Of a stretch of DNA of 14,048 bases, positions 1 to 7,728 are shown in pieces. The notes under the pieces were generated by a model. It made no database searches. It had not been told where the DNA came from and worked only from the letters and a program-made list of their open reading frames with translations. The translations under genes and the position numbers were made by a program. This DNA comes from Cephalothrix spiralis. Its lineage: Eukaryota > Nemertea > Palaeonemertea > Archinemertea > Cephalotrichidae. How positions within the stretch are numbered: position 1 is the first letter of the stretch; every line of letters begins with the position of its first letter. The DNA lies in NCBI GenBank assembly GCA_032353305.1, contig JAUCNG010085551.1, positions 1 through 14,048 of the forward strand. The letters run 5' to 3'.

Positions 1-690
1 ATTCTCATTTTTCGGAAATTCTCACCGGCGGATCCGTAAACCAAGTCATTAAAAAAAAGGCCTAAGTAAAAAGCTACTGTTCTAGATGGGGGTAGGGTCA
101 TGGTAAAAGCGAATAATTCAGGGGGCCATGGAAAAAATATGCTATATGAAAGCTGAAAACATTGCATAATGGGATAAGGTACCAACCTATCCTCTAAATT
201 TGAACTTTACAATTTTTTCCCACTACTTTAGGTACTCACAACGTCTTTTAGTTTTTGCAATTTTTTTTCCCATTTTGAAAATTTTTCACCACGCTGCCCC
301 TATTTTTTGCAAATTTCTCTGCGGTTCAAATTTGCAAAACTTTTTCCGGCTCCAACCTCATATTTTTCTACAGATTTGACCATCCACTTTAATCTTAATT
401 TATTTTATTTAAAGTCACCATTAACTGTCTCTGCGAATGTATACCATATTTGACAAGCATAGGATTTTCGCAGATAAGACTTGAAAAACAGGCTTAAAAT
501 AGCTCAAAATTCGACTAAATTCCCATTTTTCTCTCTCGATTAATTTAGACCTTTCTCACGATAGCATAGAACTGTAAAACGACAATGAAATATTTACGAA
601 AAAGCAATTTCAGCATTTGTCCACCTAGGCGTGGAATAACCCTTCAGATTACTGTTTTTCAATGTCAGAGCAAAACAAATTGTACATGAA
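1..690. other. AT-rich non-coding sequence
   Basis: No gene is recognisable on either strand. The stretch has many T and A runs, for example around 210-300 and 355-410, which give it the look of an old repeat or intron. The continuation of pescadillo (the exon encoding the YVQPQWVFD-type part of the BRCT domain) was looked for on the minus strand and not found. Homology to the 3' flanks of the kelch units seems to start only near 690-700. Confidence 0.5.
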
Positions 691-1205
691 TGGGAGCATG
701 CTGTATACTGTGAGATCTTAACACAATTTATTTTATAAGATGACAATGATTTTAAAAATGAAAAGGTCGAGATACAGTCACGAATTAGTTCAATGATCAC
801 ATTGATACATATGCCCCAAAATAACTAAATAAAAAGTTTTCAAAACGAAAGTCTCTTTTAAATTTTTTTTCTTTCTTCTATTTCCATAAACTAGAATTCA
901 ATTATTACCTATGAAATGTTATTCACCGATATATATCATTTACAAAGCAAAAGTATTAGAAAACCATTCCTAAGAAATGTCCATTGAAAGGCAATGAAAT
1001 GATCTTTATTTAGGTCGCAAGTTGTATAACAAAAGCATTGTCAGCAATTGTTTAACATTAATTATAAAGAAGTTCATAAAACCTTTCCAATGGCATCAAA
1101 ATTGTATTCCTACACAATTAATATTTACCGAGATAAAGCATTAACAAAGCACAAATTGTTAGATTGTTTTATGGTTAAACAAAGCATAGACATTATAATG
1201 ATTTA
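690..1205 (-). other. 3' flank of kelch copy A
   Basis: This is the sequence downstream of the copy A stop codon. The part at about 695-850 is a diverged relative of the 3' flanks of copies B (about 3745-3930) and C (about 6430-6616): it shares a TGTATACTG block, the run around ACAGTCA and the GTTTTCAAAACGA block at 837-849. A possible poly(A) signal, AATAAA on the minus strand, lies at 1005-1010, about 200 bp past the stop. No other gene is seen. Confidence 0.5.
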
Positions 1206-2965
1206 TTATTTTTTACAACCAAAATCAAGGATTGCGCCAGAAGAGCGGCAAATGTTATGATCAACTTTGCCAATCCTTTTCCAGCTATCGTTAGTAACGT
1301 TGTAAGCATTGATAAAAGAAGCACTCTCCATATCCCCACCAAAGACATAAATTATGTCATCCAAAGGAACACAATTAAAGTTGTATCTTTTATCAAGCAT
1401 GTTTTTTCTTTTAACAATAGATTTTTTATCAGGTAGATATTCCAACGTATCAGAACTAGACACAACATTGGGCCAAACACTCCCAATGGCACCACCGAAC
1501 AGGAAAATGCGCTTCCCAATATTAGCAACACCTGCACCGGAACGAGGAATCGGAAGGACACCGCCATCAGTCCAGGTATCAGTAAAAACATTATACAAGA
1601 ATATATCACTTAGTGGAACACCATTGCTGACTCCACCAAAACAATAGATGAACTTTCCGTCGGCCGAACAACAGACAGCTGGTGAACGAAATGGTTTAGG
1701 CTGTTCAGATAAAGAAGACCAGGTATTTTCGACCGAATCATAACATTCTACAGATCGCAGAGATTGGCCATTATCAGAATATCCACCAATTGCAAATAAT
1801 TTCGTACCAATTGCTACCAAACCATGTTTGCTTCTTCTAACTTTCATTTTAGTTTTTTTGTACCATTCGTTTGTCAATGGACAGAAACAGTACACCGAAT
1901 TTGAAACTTTATGGGGATCAATAGTCCCACCAACAACATATAGTTTGTTATCGATCACAGCGGATGCAGCCCGAACCACGGCCACTGGAAGATTTTGGAG
2001 GATTTCAATGGTTTTCCCTTGAAGGTCAAATGCATAGACATTGTCAATAATAGGTCCAAAGATATCAAAACCACCCATGGAACCACCAGCTATGATAATC
2101 TTAAATGAGTTAGCTTTCTTGCGTTGTCTTTTGATAACATCAAAATTAAGTGTCATCGTCTTACCACTTGCCAGATAATCTGACAAATCAGCAGTAAAAT
2201 CAAGAGCTGAAGTATTCATTCTTATCAATGGATGTCGCATCAACTTAGAAACAGCTTTAGCATCCAACATATTCAGGCGAAGCAGTTTTAGAAATGTTTC
2301 TAATTGATTACAACGTTTTGCTGGGTTATGTTCGACCCATAACAAAATAGCATCCAAAACATCCTCTTCTGAATTAACCAAAAGTTCATCACTAAGTATG
2401 ACGTCCTTCATTATATCATCGGTTAGTTCCTTGAAATTTGTCCCAGAAACGACTTCCTTGAAATTCTTGCATACATAATCGTCACAATACTTCTCTAAAG
2501 AATCTATTTTCATTCTAGATGCAATAAGCGAGAGTTTGGCAACATTTTCACTGTTCACAATTTCAGGTTGAAAAGCATCATTTATAGCAAGTTGAAGTGA
2601 ATCAATTTCAAGCAAGCTTGCTTCATTTAAAAAGTTTTTAATCCGATCAACCGGTACAAGAACCTTACAAGTGTAAATGAAATCAAGTACAAGTTCTAAT
2701 GTTTTTTTGCTGCAAACATTAGTGATATCAATTTGTGTCTGTCCAATATTTCCGCTCTCTGCACTTTTGAATTTTTCTTTCTCGAAATACTTACTAGAAG
2801 CTGCAATAATATTTGAGTGACAATTGTACACTTCGTCACCAATTGTGATTTGAAGATCACAAAGTTTCGAATCCTTCCAATAATCACTAATTGACTTGAG
2901 CAACAACGAGTTGTGTGTTCCTCATTATTAAAAGTAATGTATGTCAATATTCCTATTCCTGCCAT
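1206..2965 (-). CDS. BTB-BACK-Kelch (KLHL-type) protein, copy A, frameshifted near its 5' end
   Basis: Likely substrate adaptor of a Cullin-3 E3 ubiquitin ligase, by family membership. The long open frame (2906 down to the TAA at 1206-1208, 566 codons) holds a BTB domain (KLCDLQITIGDEVYNCHSNI onwards), a BACK domain (around LLVNSEEDVLDAILLWVEHN) and six kelch repeats with FxxGG/YVVGG strands and W-bearing ends. No intron is visible. Compared with copy B, the ancestral ATG at 2963-2965 starts the same N-terminus (MAGIGILTYITFNNEEH), but a GT-run slippage at 2913-2918 adds 2 bp, so that ATG leads into the wrong frame. In the main frame a TGA at 2922-2924 lies just upstream and there is no ATG before the one in RMKIDSLEK, past the BTB domain. 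The copy is either a very recent pseudogene, a gene using an upstream spliced exon, or a sequencing error; the intact remainder argues against old decay. The end coordinate given is the ancestral ATG. AATAAA is also present at 1202-1207, overlapping the stop. Confidence 0.8.
2912..2919 (-). other. 2-bp GT slippage causing the copy A frameshift
   Basis: On the plus strand copy A reads GTTGTGTGTTCC where copy B reads TTTGTGTTCC, so a GT dinucleotide run has one extra unit. This shifts the frame between the codons for NNEEH and the BTB domain. Everything on either side aligns without gaps to copy B. Confidence 0.8.
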
Positions 2966-3105
2966 TTTAAAGCTCGGCGATTGAATGTTAACATATACAA
3001 CAAGCACTTAAATGTAGAAATAGTTTTCCTGGAAAATCAAATTCTGTTTTGGTTTCGATAACCAATTTTTGTGTATCTCATTAATGGTGTCTCAATGGCC
3101 TGTCT

Positions 3106-3119
3106 ATAAACCGGTTTAT
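3106..3119. promoter_or_regulatory. Perfect palindrome ATAAACCGGTTTAT, Grainyhead-like site (copy A)
   Basis: A 14-bp perfect palindrome centred on AACCGGTT, 141 bp upstream of the copy A ATG. AACCGGTT is the established core bound by Grainyhead/GRHL (CP2-family) factors in animals. The same palindrome lies 143 bp upstream of copy B. Its use as a binding site here is inference. Confidence 0.4.
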
Positions 3120-3178
3120 CAAACTTAAAAAAAAGAGTTCTCGTATACGTATATTTTATTGCATAGTATATCAATATC

Positions 3179-3189
3179 AATGTAGGTCA
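3179..3189 (+). promoter_or_regulatory. RORE-like site AATGTAGGTCA (copy A)
   Basis: Matches the ROR/Rev-erb consensus WAWNTAGGTCA at every position. It lies 214 bp upstream of the copy A ATG and recurs at 5906-5916 for copy B. An 11-bp match can occur by chance in a window of this size. Confidence 0.25.
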
Positions 3190-3311
3190 CAAATCATTGG
3201 ATATATTGTGTACATACTTACTTGGTCATAATATGTTAGATTATATTGTATTGGCATGGAAAGACTTAAAACACAGCAACAAAAAAACGTATGCTTTCAT
3301 TATTAAATATA

Positions 3312-3328
3312 GGGGGTGGGGTGGTGGT
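3312..3328 (+). other. G-rich run (copy A)
   Basis: A short run of G tracts (GGGGG, GGGG, GG, GG) separated by single T residues in an otherwise AT-rich flank. The equivalent in copy B is at about 6030-6045. The tract lengths would allow at most a two-layer G-quadruplex. Confidence 0.3.
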
Positions 3329-3473
3329 GTCATGAAAAATTTGCATATGTCTTAAGTTGTCTATGCTTAGGTTAATTGGTACCTTTTACGGGCCAGAACC
3401 AACTTTTTTGTAATTCTTTTCTCCTTCATTTTCAGCATTTAATATACATTAGATTAAAATATGCTAAAAAAGT

Positions 3474-3530
3474 GATAAAACAGATATTGTACAAAAAACA
3501 TTTTTAAAATTGTACAATATCTGTTTTATC
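3474..3530. repeat. Perfect inverted repeat, 21-bp arms (unit A)
   Basis: The left arm 3474-3494 begins GATAAAACAGATATTG and the right arm 3510-3530 is its exact reverse complement, separated by a 15-nt A/T-rich loop. It lies about 510 bp upstream of the copy A ATG. The arms are identical to those at 6176-6223 in unit B, where the loop is only 2 nt. Either DNA strand, if transcribed, would give an uninterrupted stem. It could be a MITE remnant, a cruciform site or a transcribed hairpin. Confidence 0.85.
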
Positions 3531-3979
3531 GACACAATATCACAGGTTGTATAGCATTATCCTATTTTTAAGATCAGCCGTTGTTCATATTTCGTCGAAT
3601 AGCTTTTAAAACACCATTTAACTGTTTTGAGCAATTTAAATTGAGAAAATTATGTTGTTACTGGTCCTCAAACTGTAATACGCAACATTGATATTTATCA
3701 ATGGAGTCTTTAAGTTTTTCATTAATTTGTATAAAATTTATACGAAAGCTTGTATACTGTAAAATCAAACACAAATATGAATTATATGTATCATGAATGA
3801 TTTAATCTTAAAATGAAAAGAAGGTACATTAATCAAATACAGTCATCTTTAGGTTGATGATTGTTTATAGATCTGGATAACAACAACATAGGCCCAATAA
3901 TGAGTGATAAAAAAGTTTTCAAAACGAATAATTAATACACAAAACTTTAAATTTAATTATTTTATGGTTGTATAATACA
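3531..3979 (-). other. 3' flank of kelch copy B
   Basis: This is the sequence downstream of the copy B stop. It is strongly similar to 6224-6632, which flanks fragment C, and its distal part resembles 690-850 next to copy A. A candidate poly(A) signal ATTAAA (minus strand) lies at 3952-3957, about 25 bp past the stop, and AATAAA at 3983-3988 overlaps the last two codons. No gene is seen in it. Confidence 0.5.
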
Positions 3980-5701
3980 TTATTTATTACAACAAAAATC
4001 AAGGATTGAGCCAGAAGAATGGCGAATTACATGGTCAAGTTGGCCAATCCTTGTCCTTGTCCAGCTATCATCAGTAACGTTGTAAGCATCGATAATATCC
4101 CCACCAAAGACATAAATGATGTCATCAAAAGGAACACAACTTAAGTAAGATCTCTTATCTAGCATATTTTGTCTTTTAACAAAGGATTTCCTATGAGGTA
4201 GATATTCTAATGTATCATGATTCGACACACTAGGGCCACCGCCACCAAACAGGAAAATCCGCTCCCCAACATTAGCCGCACTTGCGCCGTGACGAGGATT
4301 CGGAAGGACACCGCCATCCGTCCAGGTATCAGTAAAAACATTATACAAGAATACATCATTTAGTGGAACATAATTACTGACTCCACCAAAACAATAGATG
4401 AACTTGCCGTCAGCCGAACAACAGACAGCTTGTGAACGAAGTGATTTAGGCAGTTCAGATAAAGAAGACCAGGAATTTTCGACTGAATCATAACATTCTA
4501 CAGATCGCAGAGATTGGTCATTATCAGAATATCCACCAATAGCAAATAATTTCGTACCAATTGCTACTAAACCAGGTTGGCATCTTCCGACATTCATTCC
4601 AGATTTTGAGCACCATTCGTTTGTCAATGGACAGTAACAGTACACCGAATTTGAGAATTTATAGGGATCAACAATCCCACCAACAACATAAAGTTTGTTA
4701 TCGATCACAGCGGATGCAGCCTCTGTTACAGGCACAGGAAGATTTTTGAGGATTTCACTGGTTTTATCTTGAAGGTCAAATTTATAGACATCACTACTTA
4801 TTTCAGATAATTTGACATAACCACCAGCTATGACCATCTTAAAAATATTAGCTTTCTTGCGTTGTCTTTTGATAACATCGAAATTAAGAGTCATCCTTTT
4901 ACCGCTCGCAAAATAATCTGACAAATCAGCAGTAAAATCAAGAGCCGAAGTATTCATTCTTATCAATGGATGTCGCATCAATTTAGAAACAACTTTAGCA
5001 TCCAAAATATCCAAGCGAAGCAGTTTTAGAAATGGCTCTAATTGATTACAACGTTTAGCTGGATTATGTTCAACCCATAACAAAACAGCATCCAAAACAT
5101 CCTCTTCTCCATTAACCAAAAGTTCATCACTAAGTATGACGTCCTTCATTATGTCATCGCTAAGTTCCAGGAAATCTGTTCCGGAAATGACTTCCTGAAA
5201 ATTCTTGCACACGTAATCGATACAATACTTCTTCAAAGAATCAATTTTCATTCTAGTTGCAATAAGCGAGAGTTTGACAACATTTTCACTGTCCACATTT
5301 TCAGGTTGAAAAGCATCATTTATTGCAAGTTGAAGTGAATCAATTTCAAGCAAGCTTGCTTCATTTAAAAAGTTTTCAATCCAATCAACCGGTACAAGAA
5401 CCTTACAAGTGTAAATGAAATCAAGTACAAGTTCTAATGTTTTTTTGCTGCAAACATTAGTGATATCAATTTGTGTCTGTCCAATATTTCCGCTCTCTGC
5501 ACTTTTGAATATTTCATTCTCGAAATACTTACTAGAAGCTGCAATAATATTTGAGTGACAATTGTACACTTTGTCACCAATTGTGATTTGAAGATCACAA
5601 AGTTTCGAATCCTTCCAATAATCACTGATTTTCTTGAGCAACAACGATTTGTGTTCCTCATTATTAAAAGTAATGTATGTCAATATTCCTATTCCTGCCA
5701 T
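3980..5701 (-). CDS. BTB-BACK-Kelch (KLHL-type) protein, copy B
   Basis: Intact single-exon gene of 573 residues, a usual length for KLHL proteins, which recruit substrates to Cullin-3 ubiquitin ligases. BTB is at about residues 33-131 (LCDLQITIGDKVYNCHSNII, then FIYTCKV), BACK at about 136-240 (VIASR-like block, then LLVNGEEDVLDAVLLWVEHN), and six kelch repeats run from about 287 to 560 with glycine-pair strands IAGG, YVVGG, FAIGG, YCFGG, FLFGG and YVFGG, most followed by a tryptophan (W363, W411, W460, W547). This predicts a six-bladed beta-propeller. The frame is open 14 codons further upstream, but the first ATG is at 5699-5701, with G at -3 and G at +4, a good context. No signal peptide or membrane segment is seen, so a cytosolic or nuclear protein is expected. 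The substrate cannot be told from the sequence. Confidence 0.93.
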   Translation of the reverse strand: MAGIGILTYITFNNEEHKSLLLKKISDYWKDSKLCDLQITIGDKVYNCHSNIIAASSKYFENEIFKSAESGNIGQTQIDITNVCSKKTLELVLDFIYTCKVLVPVDWIENFLNEASLLEIDSLQLAINDAFQPENVDSENVVKLSLIATRMKIDSLKKYCIDYVCKNFQEVISGTDFLELSDDIMKDVILSDELLVNGEEDVLDAVLLWVEHNPAKRCNQLEPFLKLLRLDILDAKVVSKLMRHPLIRMNTSALDFTADLSDYFASGKRMTLNFDVIKRQRKKANIFKMVIAGGYVKLSEISSDVYKFDLQDKTSEILKNLPVPVTEAASAVIDNKLYVVGGIVDPYKFSNSVYCYCPLTNEWCSKSGMNVGRCQPGLVAIGTKLFAIGGYSDNDQSLRSVECYDSVENSWSSLSELPKSLRSQAVCCSADGKFIYCFGGVSNYVPLNDVFLYNVFTDTWTDGGVLPNPRHGASAANVGERIFLFGGGGPSVSNHDTLEYLPHRKSFVKRQNMLDKRSYLSCVPFDDIIYVFGGDIIDAYNVTDDSWTRTRIGQLDHVIRHSSGSILDFCCNK

Positions 5702-5843
5702 TTCAAAGCTCGGTGAATGAATGTTAACATATACAGCAAGCACTTAGATGTAGAAATAGTTTTCCTAGAAATCGAATTCTGTAGTTTTGGTTTCGATAAC
5801 CAATTTTTGTATATCTCAATAATGGTGTCACACTAGCCAGTCT

Positions 5844-5857
5844 ATAAACCGGTTTAT
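5844..5857. promoter_or_regulatory. Perfect palindrome ATAAACCGGTTTAT, Grainyhead-like site (copy B)
   Basis: Same 14-bp palindrome as at 3106-3119, here 143 bp upstream of the copy B ATG. The central AACCGGTT matches the Grainyhead/GRHL consensus. Confidence 0.4.
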
Positions 5858-5905
5858 CAAACCTATAAACAAAAGATTTCTCGTATTGCATAGTATATCA
5901 ATATC

Positions 5906-5916
5906 AATGTAGGTCA
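5906..5916 (+). promoter_or_regulatory. RORE-like site AATGTAGGTCA (copy B)
   Basis: Full match to WAWNTAGGTCA, 205 bp upstream of the copy B ATG and the counterpart of 3179-3189. Confidence 0.25.
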
Positions 5917-6109
5917 CAAAATCATTGGATATATTGTGTACATACTTGGTCATAATAATTATGTTAGATATTGTATAGGCATGAAAAGACTTAAAACACA
6001 AAAACAGCGTATGCTTTCCTTATTAAATAGGGGGTGGGTGGTGGTGTCATGGAAAATTAGCATACGTCTAAAAATGTCTATGCTTAGGTTGATTGGTACC
6101 TTTTACGGG

Positions 6110-6130
6110 CCAGAACCAGAACCAGAACCA
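6110..6130 (+). repeat. CCAGAA tandem hexamer, three units
   Basis: Three CCAGAA units plus CCA in unit B. The homologous place in unit A (about 3392-3400) has a single unit, so this is a recent slippage expansion. Confidence 0.8.
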
Positions 6131-6175
6131 TTTTCATCATTTAATATACATTAGATTAAAATAAGCTAAAAAAGT

Positions 6176-6223
6176 GATAAAACAGATATTGTACAATTAA
6201 AATTGTACAATATCTGTTTTATC
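6176..6223. repeat. Perfect inverted repeat, 23-bp arms, 2-nt loop (unit B)
   Basis: The left arm 6176-6198 and right arm 6201-6223 are exact reverse complements around AA. The outer 21 bp of each arm is identical to the unit A hairpin at 3474-3530. It lies about 475 bp upstream of the copy B ATG and just before the 3' flank that belongs to fragment C. Such a near-perfect palindrome is normally unstable in DNA, so its identity in both units stands out. Confidence 0.9.
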
Positions 6224-6631
6224 GACACAATATCACAGTTGTATAGCATTATCCTATTTTTAAGATCAACCGTTGTTCATATTTCGTCGAATAGCTTTTA
6301 AAACACAATTTAACTGTTTAGAGTAATTTAAATTGAGAAAGTTATGTTGTTACTGGTCCTCAAACTGTATTACGCAAGATTGATATTTATCAATGGAGTT
6401 TTTCATTAATTTGTATAAAATTTAAATGAAAGCTTGTATACTGGAAAATCCAACACAAATATGAAATATTTGAATCATGAATGATTTAATCTTAAAATGA
6501 AAAGGAGGTTATCAAATACAGTCATCTTTAGGTTGATGCTCGTTTATAGATCTGGATAACAACAACATCATGAACATAGGCCCAATAATGAGTAATAAAA
6601 AAGTTTTCAAAACGAATAATTAATAAACAAA
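6224..6631 (-). other. 3' flank of kelch fragment C
   Basis: Homologous to 3531-3945 next to copy B, including a TTTTTAAGATCA block near 6257 and the GTTTTCAAAACGAATAATTA block at 6603-6622. It ends abruptly at ACAAAA, where kelch coding sequence begins. No gene lies in it. Confidence 0.6.
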
Positions 6632-7482
6632 ATCCGCTCCCAAACATTGGCAGCACTTGCAGCGGACCGAGGAATTGGATGGACACCGCCATCAGCCCAG
6701 GTATCAGTAAAAACGTTATATAAGGTATTTAATATTCCTTGTATTTAACATATTTTAGGGCATTTTTAACCATTTTCAAATCTTTTAAGTCAGTACCGGT
6801 ATTTGTGTACTGTTTTAGAGGGTCCTCAAGTGTCGCTAACAGTCTTTTTCTACTAAAAGTAGAAGCTCAAAAATAATGTGCATTAGATTACGAGTTTCGA
6901 TCTCTAAAATTGATCAATTAAATCTTTTACTTTTACGGAAAGCCTTCTTCGGAAGCCTCTCTTTTGAAGCCTAATTACCATTATACAGGCTGTATAACCG
7001 ATAGCCGATTGAACTTCGGCAAATGTCGGGACACTGTTTACAAGAAATACAAGGTGTAAAAAGAGACCTAACGTGTTAAATACATAAGAATATATCACTA
7101 AGCGGAACACAATTACGGACTCCACCAAAACAATAGATAAACTTCGCGTCGCGTCGGCCGAACAACAGACAGCTTGTGAATCAACTGGTTCTTCGACCAA
7201 ATCGTAACATTCTACAGTTCGGTGAGAAGAGCCGTCACAATATTCACCAATAGCAAATAATTTCGTACCAATCTGTGACGGCGTCTTCTGTGTTTCATTC
7301 CAGATTTTCCGCACCATTTGTTTGTTACTGAATTTAAGACTTTATAAGAAGTCCCAAATATAGTCCCACCAACAACATATAATTTGTTATCAATCACAGC
7401 GGATGCAGCCTGTGTTACAGCCCCTGGAAGATTTTGGAGGGTTTCAAGGGTTTTCTCTTGAAGGTCAAATCCAAATACAGAC
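6632..7482 (-). pseudogene. Kelch-repeat fragment C, decayed third copy
   Basis: Read on the minus strand from 7482, this matches the part of copy B from the end of kelch blade 1 (about residue 305, FDLQ) to blade 5 (about residue 485, ANVWERI). BTB, BACK, start and C-terminus are missing. The readable parts include ASAVIDNKLYVVGG, IGTKLFAIG, VECYDLVE and QAVCCSAD. Two short internal deletions (near 7267-7300 and 7330) and a small insertion near 7150-7160 break the frame, and a 359-bp insertion splits it at 6725-7083. The left end joins a 3' flank directly to blade-5 sequence at an AAAA microhomology. It lies about 120 bp from pescadillo exon sequence. Clearly non-functional as a KLHL gene. 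Confidence 0.85.
6720..7088. mobile_element. MITE-like insertion with TIRs and 5-bp target duplication
   Basis: The inserted segment 6725-7083 (359 bp) has terminal inverted repeats GTATTTAA and TTAAATAC and is flanked by ATAAG at 6720-6724 and 7084-7088. Removing the segment and one ATAAG restores alignment with copies A and B. A second GTATTTAACA at 6741-6750 matches the right end over 10 bp. There is no transposase reading frame, so it is a non-autonomous element of unassigned superfamily. Codons from it were read into fragment C in all frames, with stops. Confidence 0.7.
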
Positions 7483-7602
7483 TAGATTTGAAAAAAAAAG
7501 GCGGCGGATTTAAAACGTAGGAGAGTAGGCGGAGGTTCGGAAATTCTGGCTCCGTCCGTTTTATCTACCACACCCCATGGATAAATATTTTAGTATACAT
7601 AC
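7483..7602. other. Short spacer between fragment C and pescadillo
   Basis: It contains an A run, then a GC-richer stretch (GGCGGCGG near 7500 and GTAGGAGAGTAGGCGG near 7519) unlike its surroundings. The motif TTCGGAAATT in it recurs at about 11-20 and 13893-13902, suggesting dispersed repeat sequence. The pescadillo splice donor GTATGT is at 7597-7602. Confidence 0.4.
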
Positions 7603-7728
7603 CTTGACATGTACTGGTTGGTTATCGTTGGCCTATCAATGATATGATGCGTTATACTTTCGTCCTCTTCGGGATATGAAGAACCAAGTGACAGTGTTTT
7701 ATCCCATGACACCTGACCTCCAAATGAC
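7603..7728 (-). CDS. PES1: Pescadillo exon (BRCT, first half)
   Basis: After acceptor TTTTTCCGCAG it completes the split Arg and encodes [20 protein letters not shown], then [11 protein letters not shown], ending NQYMS plus AG before donor GTATGT. This is the first half of the BRCT domain, with the FGG and VSWD residues typical of pescadillo. The exon for the tryptophan-containing second half is not found in this window. Confidence 0.95.

Larger units (their letters stand above)
2966..3473 (-). promoter_or_regulatory. 5' flank and probable promoter region of kelch copy A
   Basis: This is the non-coding sequence upstream of the copy A start, clearly homologous to 5702-6175 upstream of copy B. 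It holds the ACCGGT palindrome at 3106-3119, a RORE-like site at 3179-3189 and a G-rich run at 3312-3328. The two flanks are recent duplicates, so shared motifs are weak evidence of selection by themselves. No TATA box or start site can be placed with confidence. Confidence 0.4.
5702..6175 (-). promoter_or_regulatory. 5' flank and probable promoter region of kelch copy B
   Basis: Duplicate of 2966-3473 with small indels. It carries the ACCGGT palindrome (5844-5857), the RORE-like site (5906-5916), the G-rich run (about 6030-6045) and a CCAGAA hexamer expanded to three units at 6110-6130, where copy A has one. The transcription start is not determinable. Confidence 0.4.

Noticed and set aside
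594-800. 68-codon minus-strand ORF
   Set aside because: No family features; overlaps the diverged 3' flank repeat of the kelch units.
1352-2022. Short plus- and minus-strand ORFs inside copy A
   Set aside because: Shadow frames of the long kelch reading frame.
1206-2906. Copy A translated from position 2906 as its true start
   Set aside because: The codon there is TTG, not ATG; alternative starts of this kind are not expected for an animal gene, and comparison with copy B shows the ancestral ATG at 2965.
3980-5743. Copy B extended to 5743
   Set aside because: The codon there is GTG; the first ATG, in good context, is at 5701.
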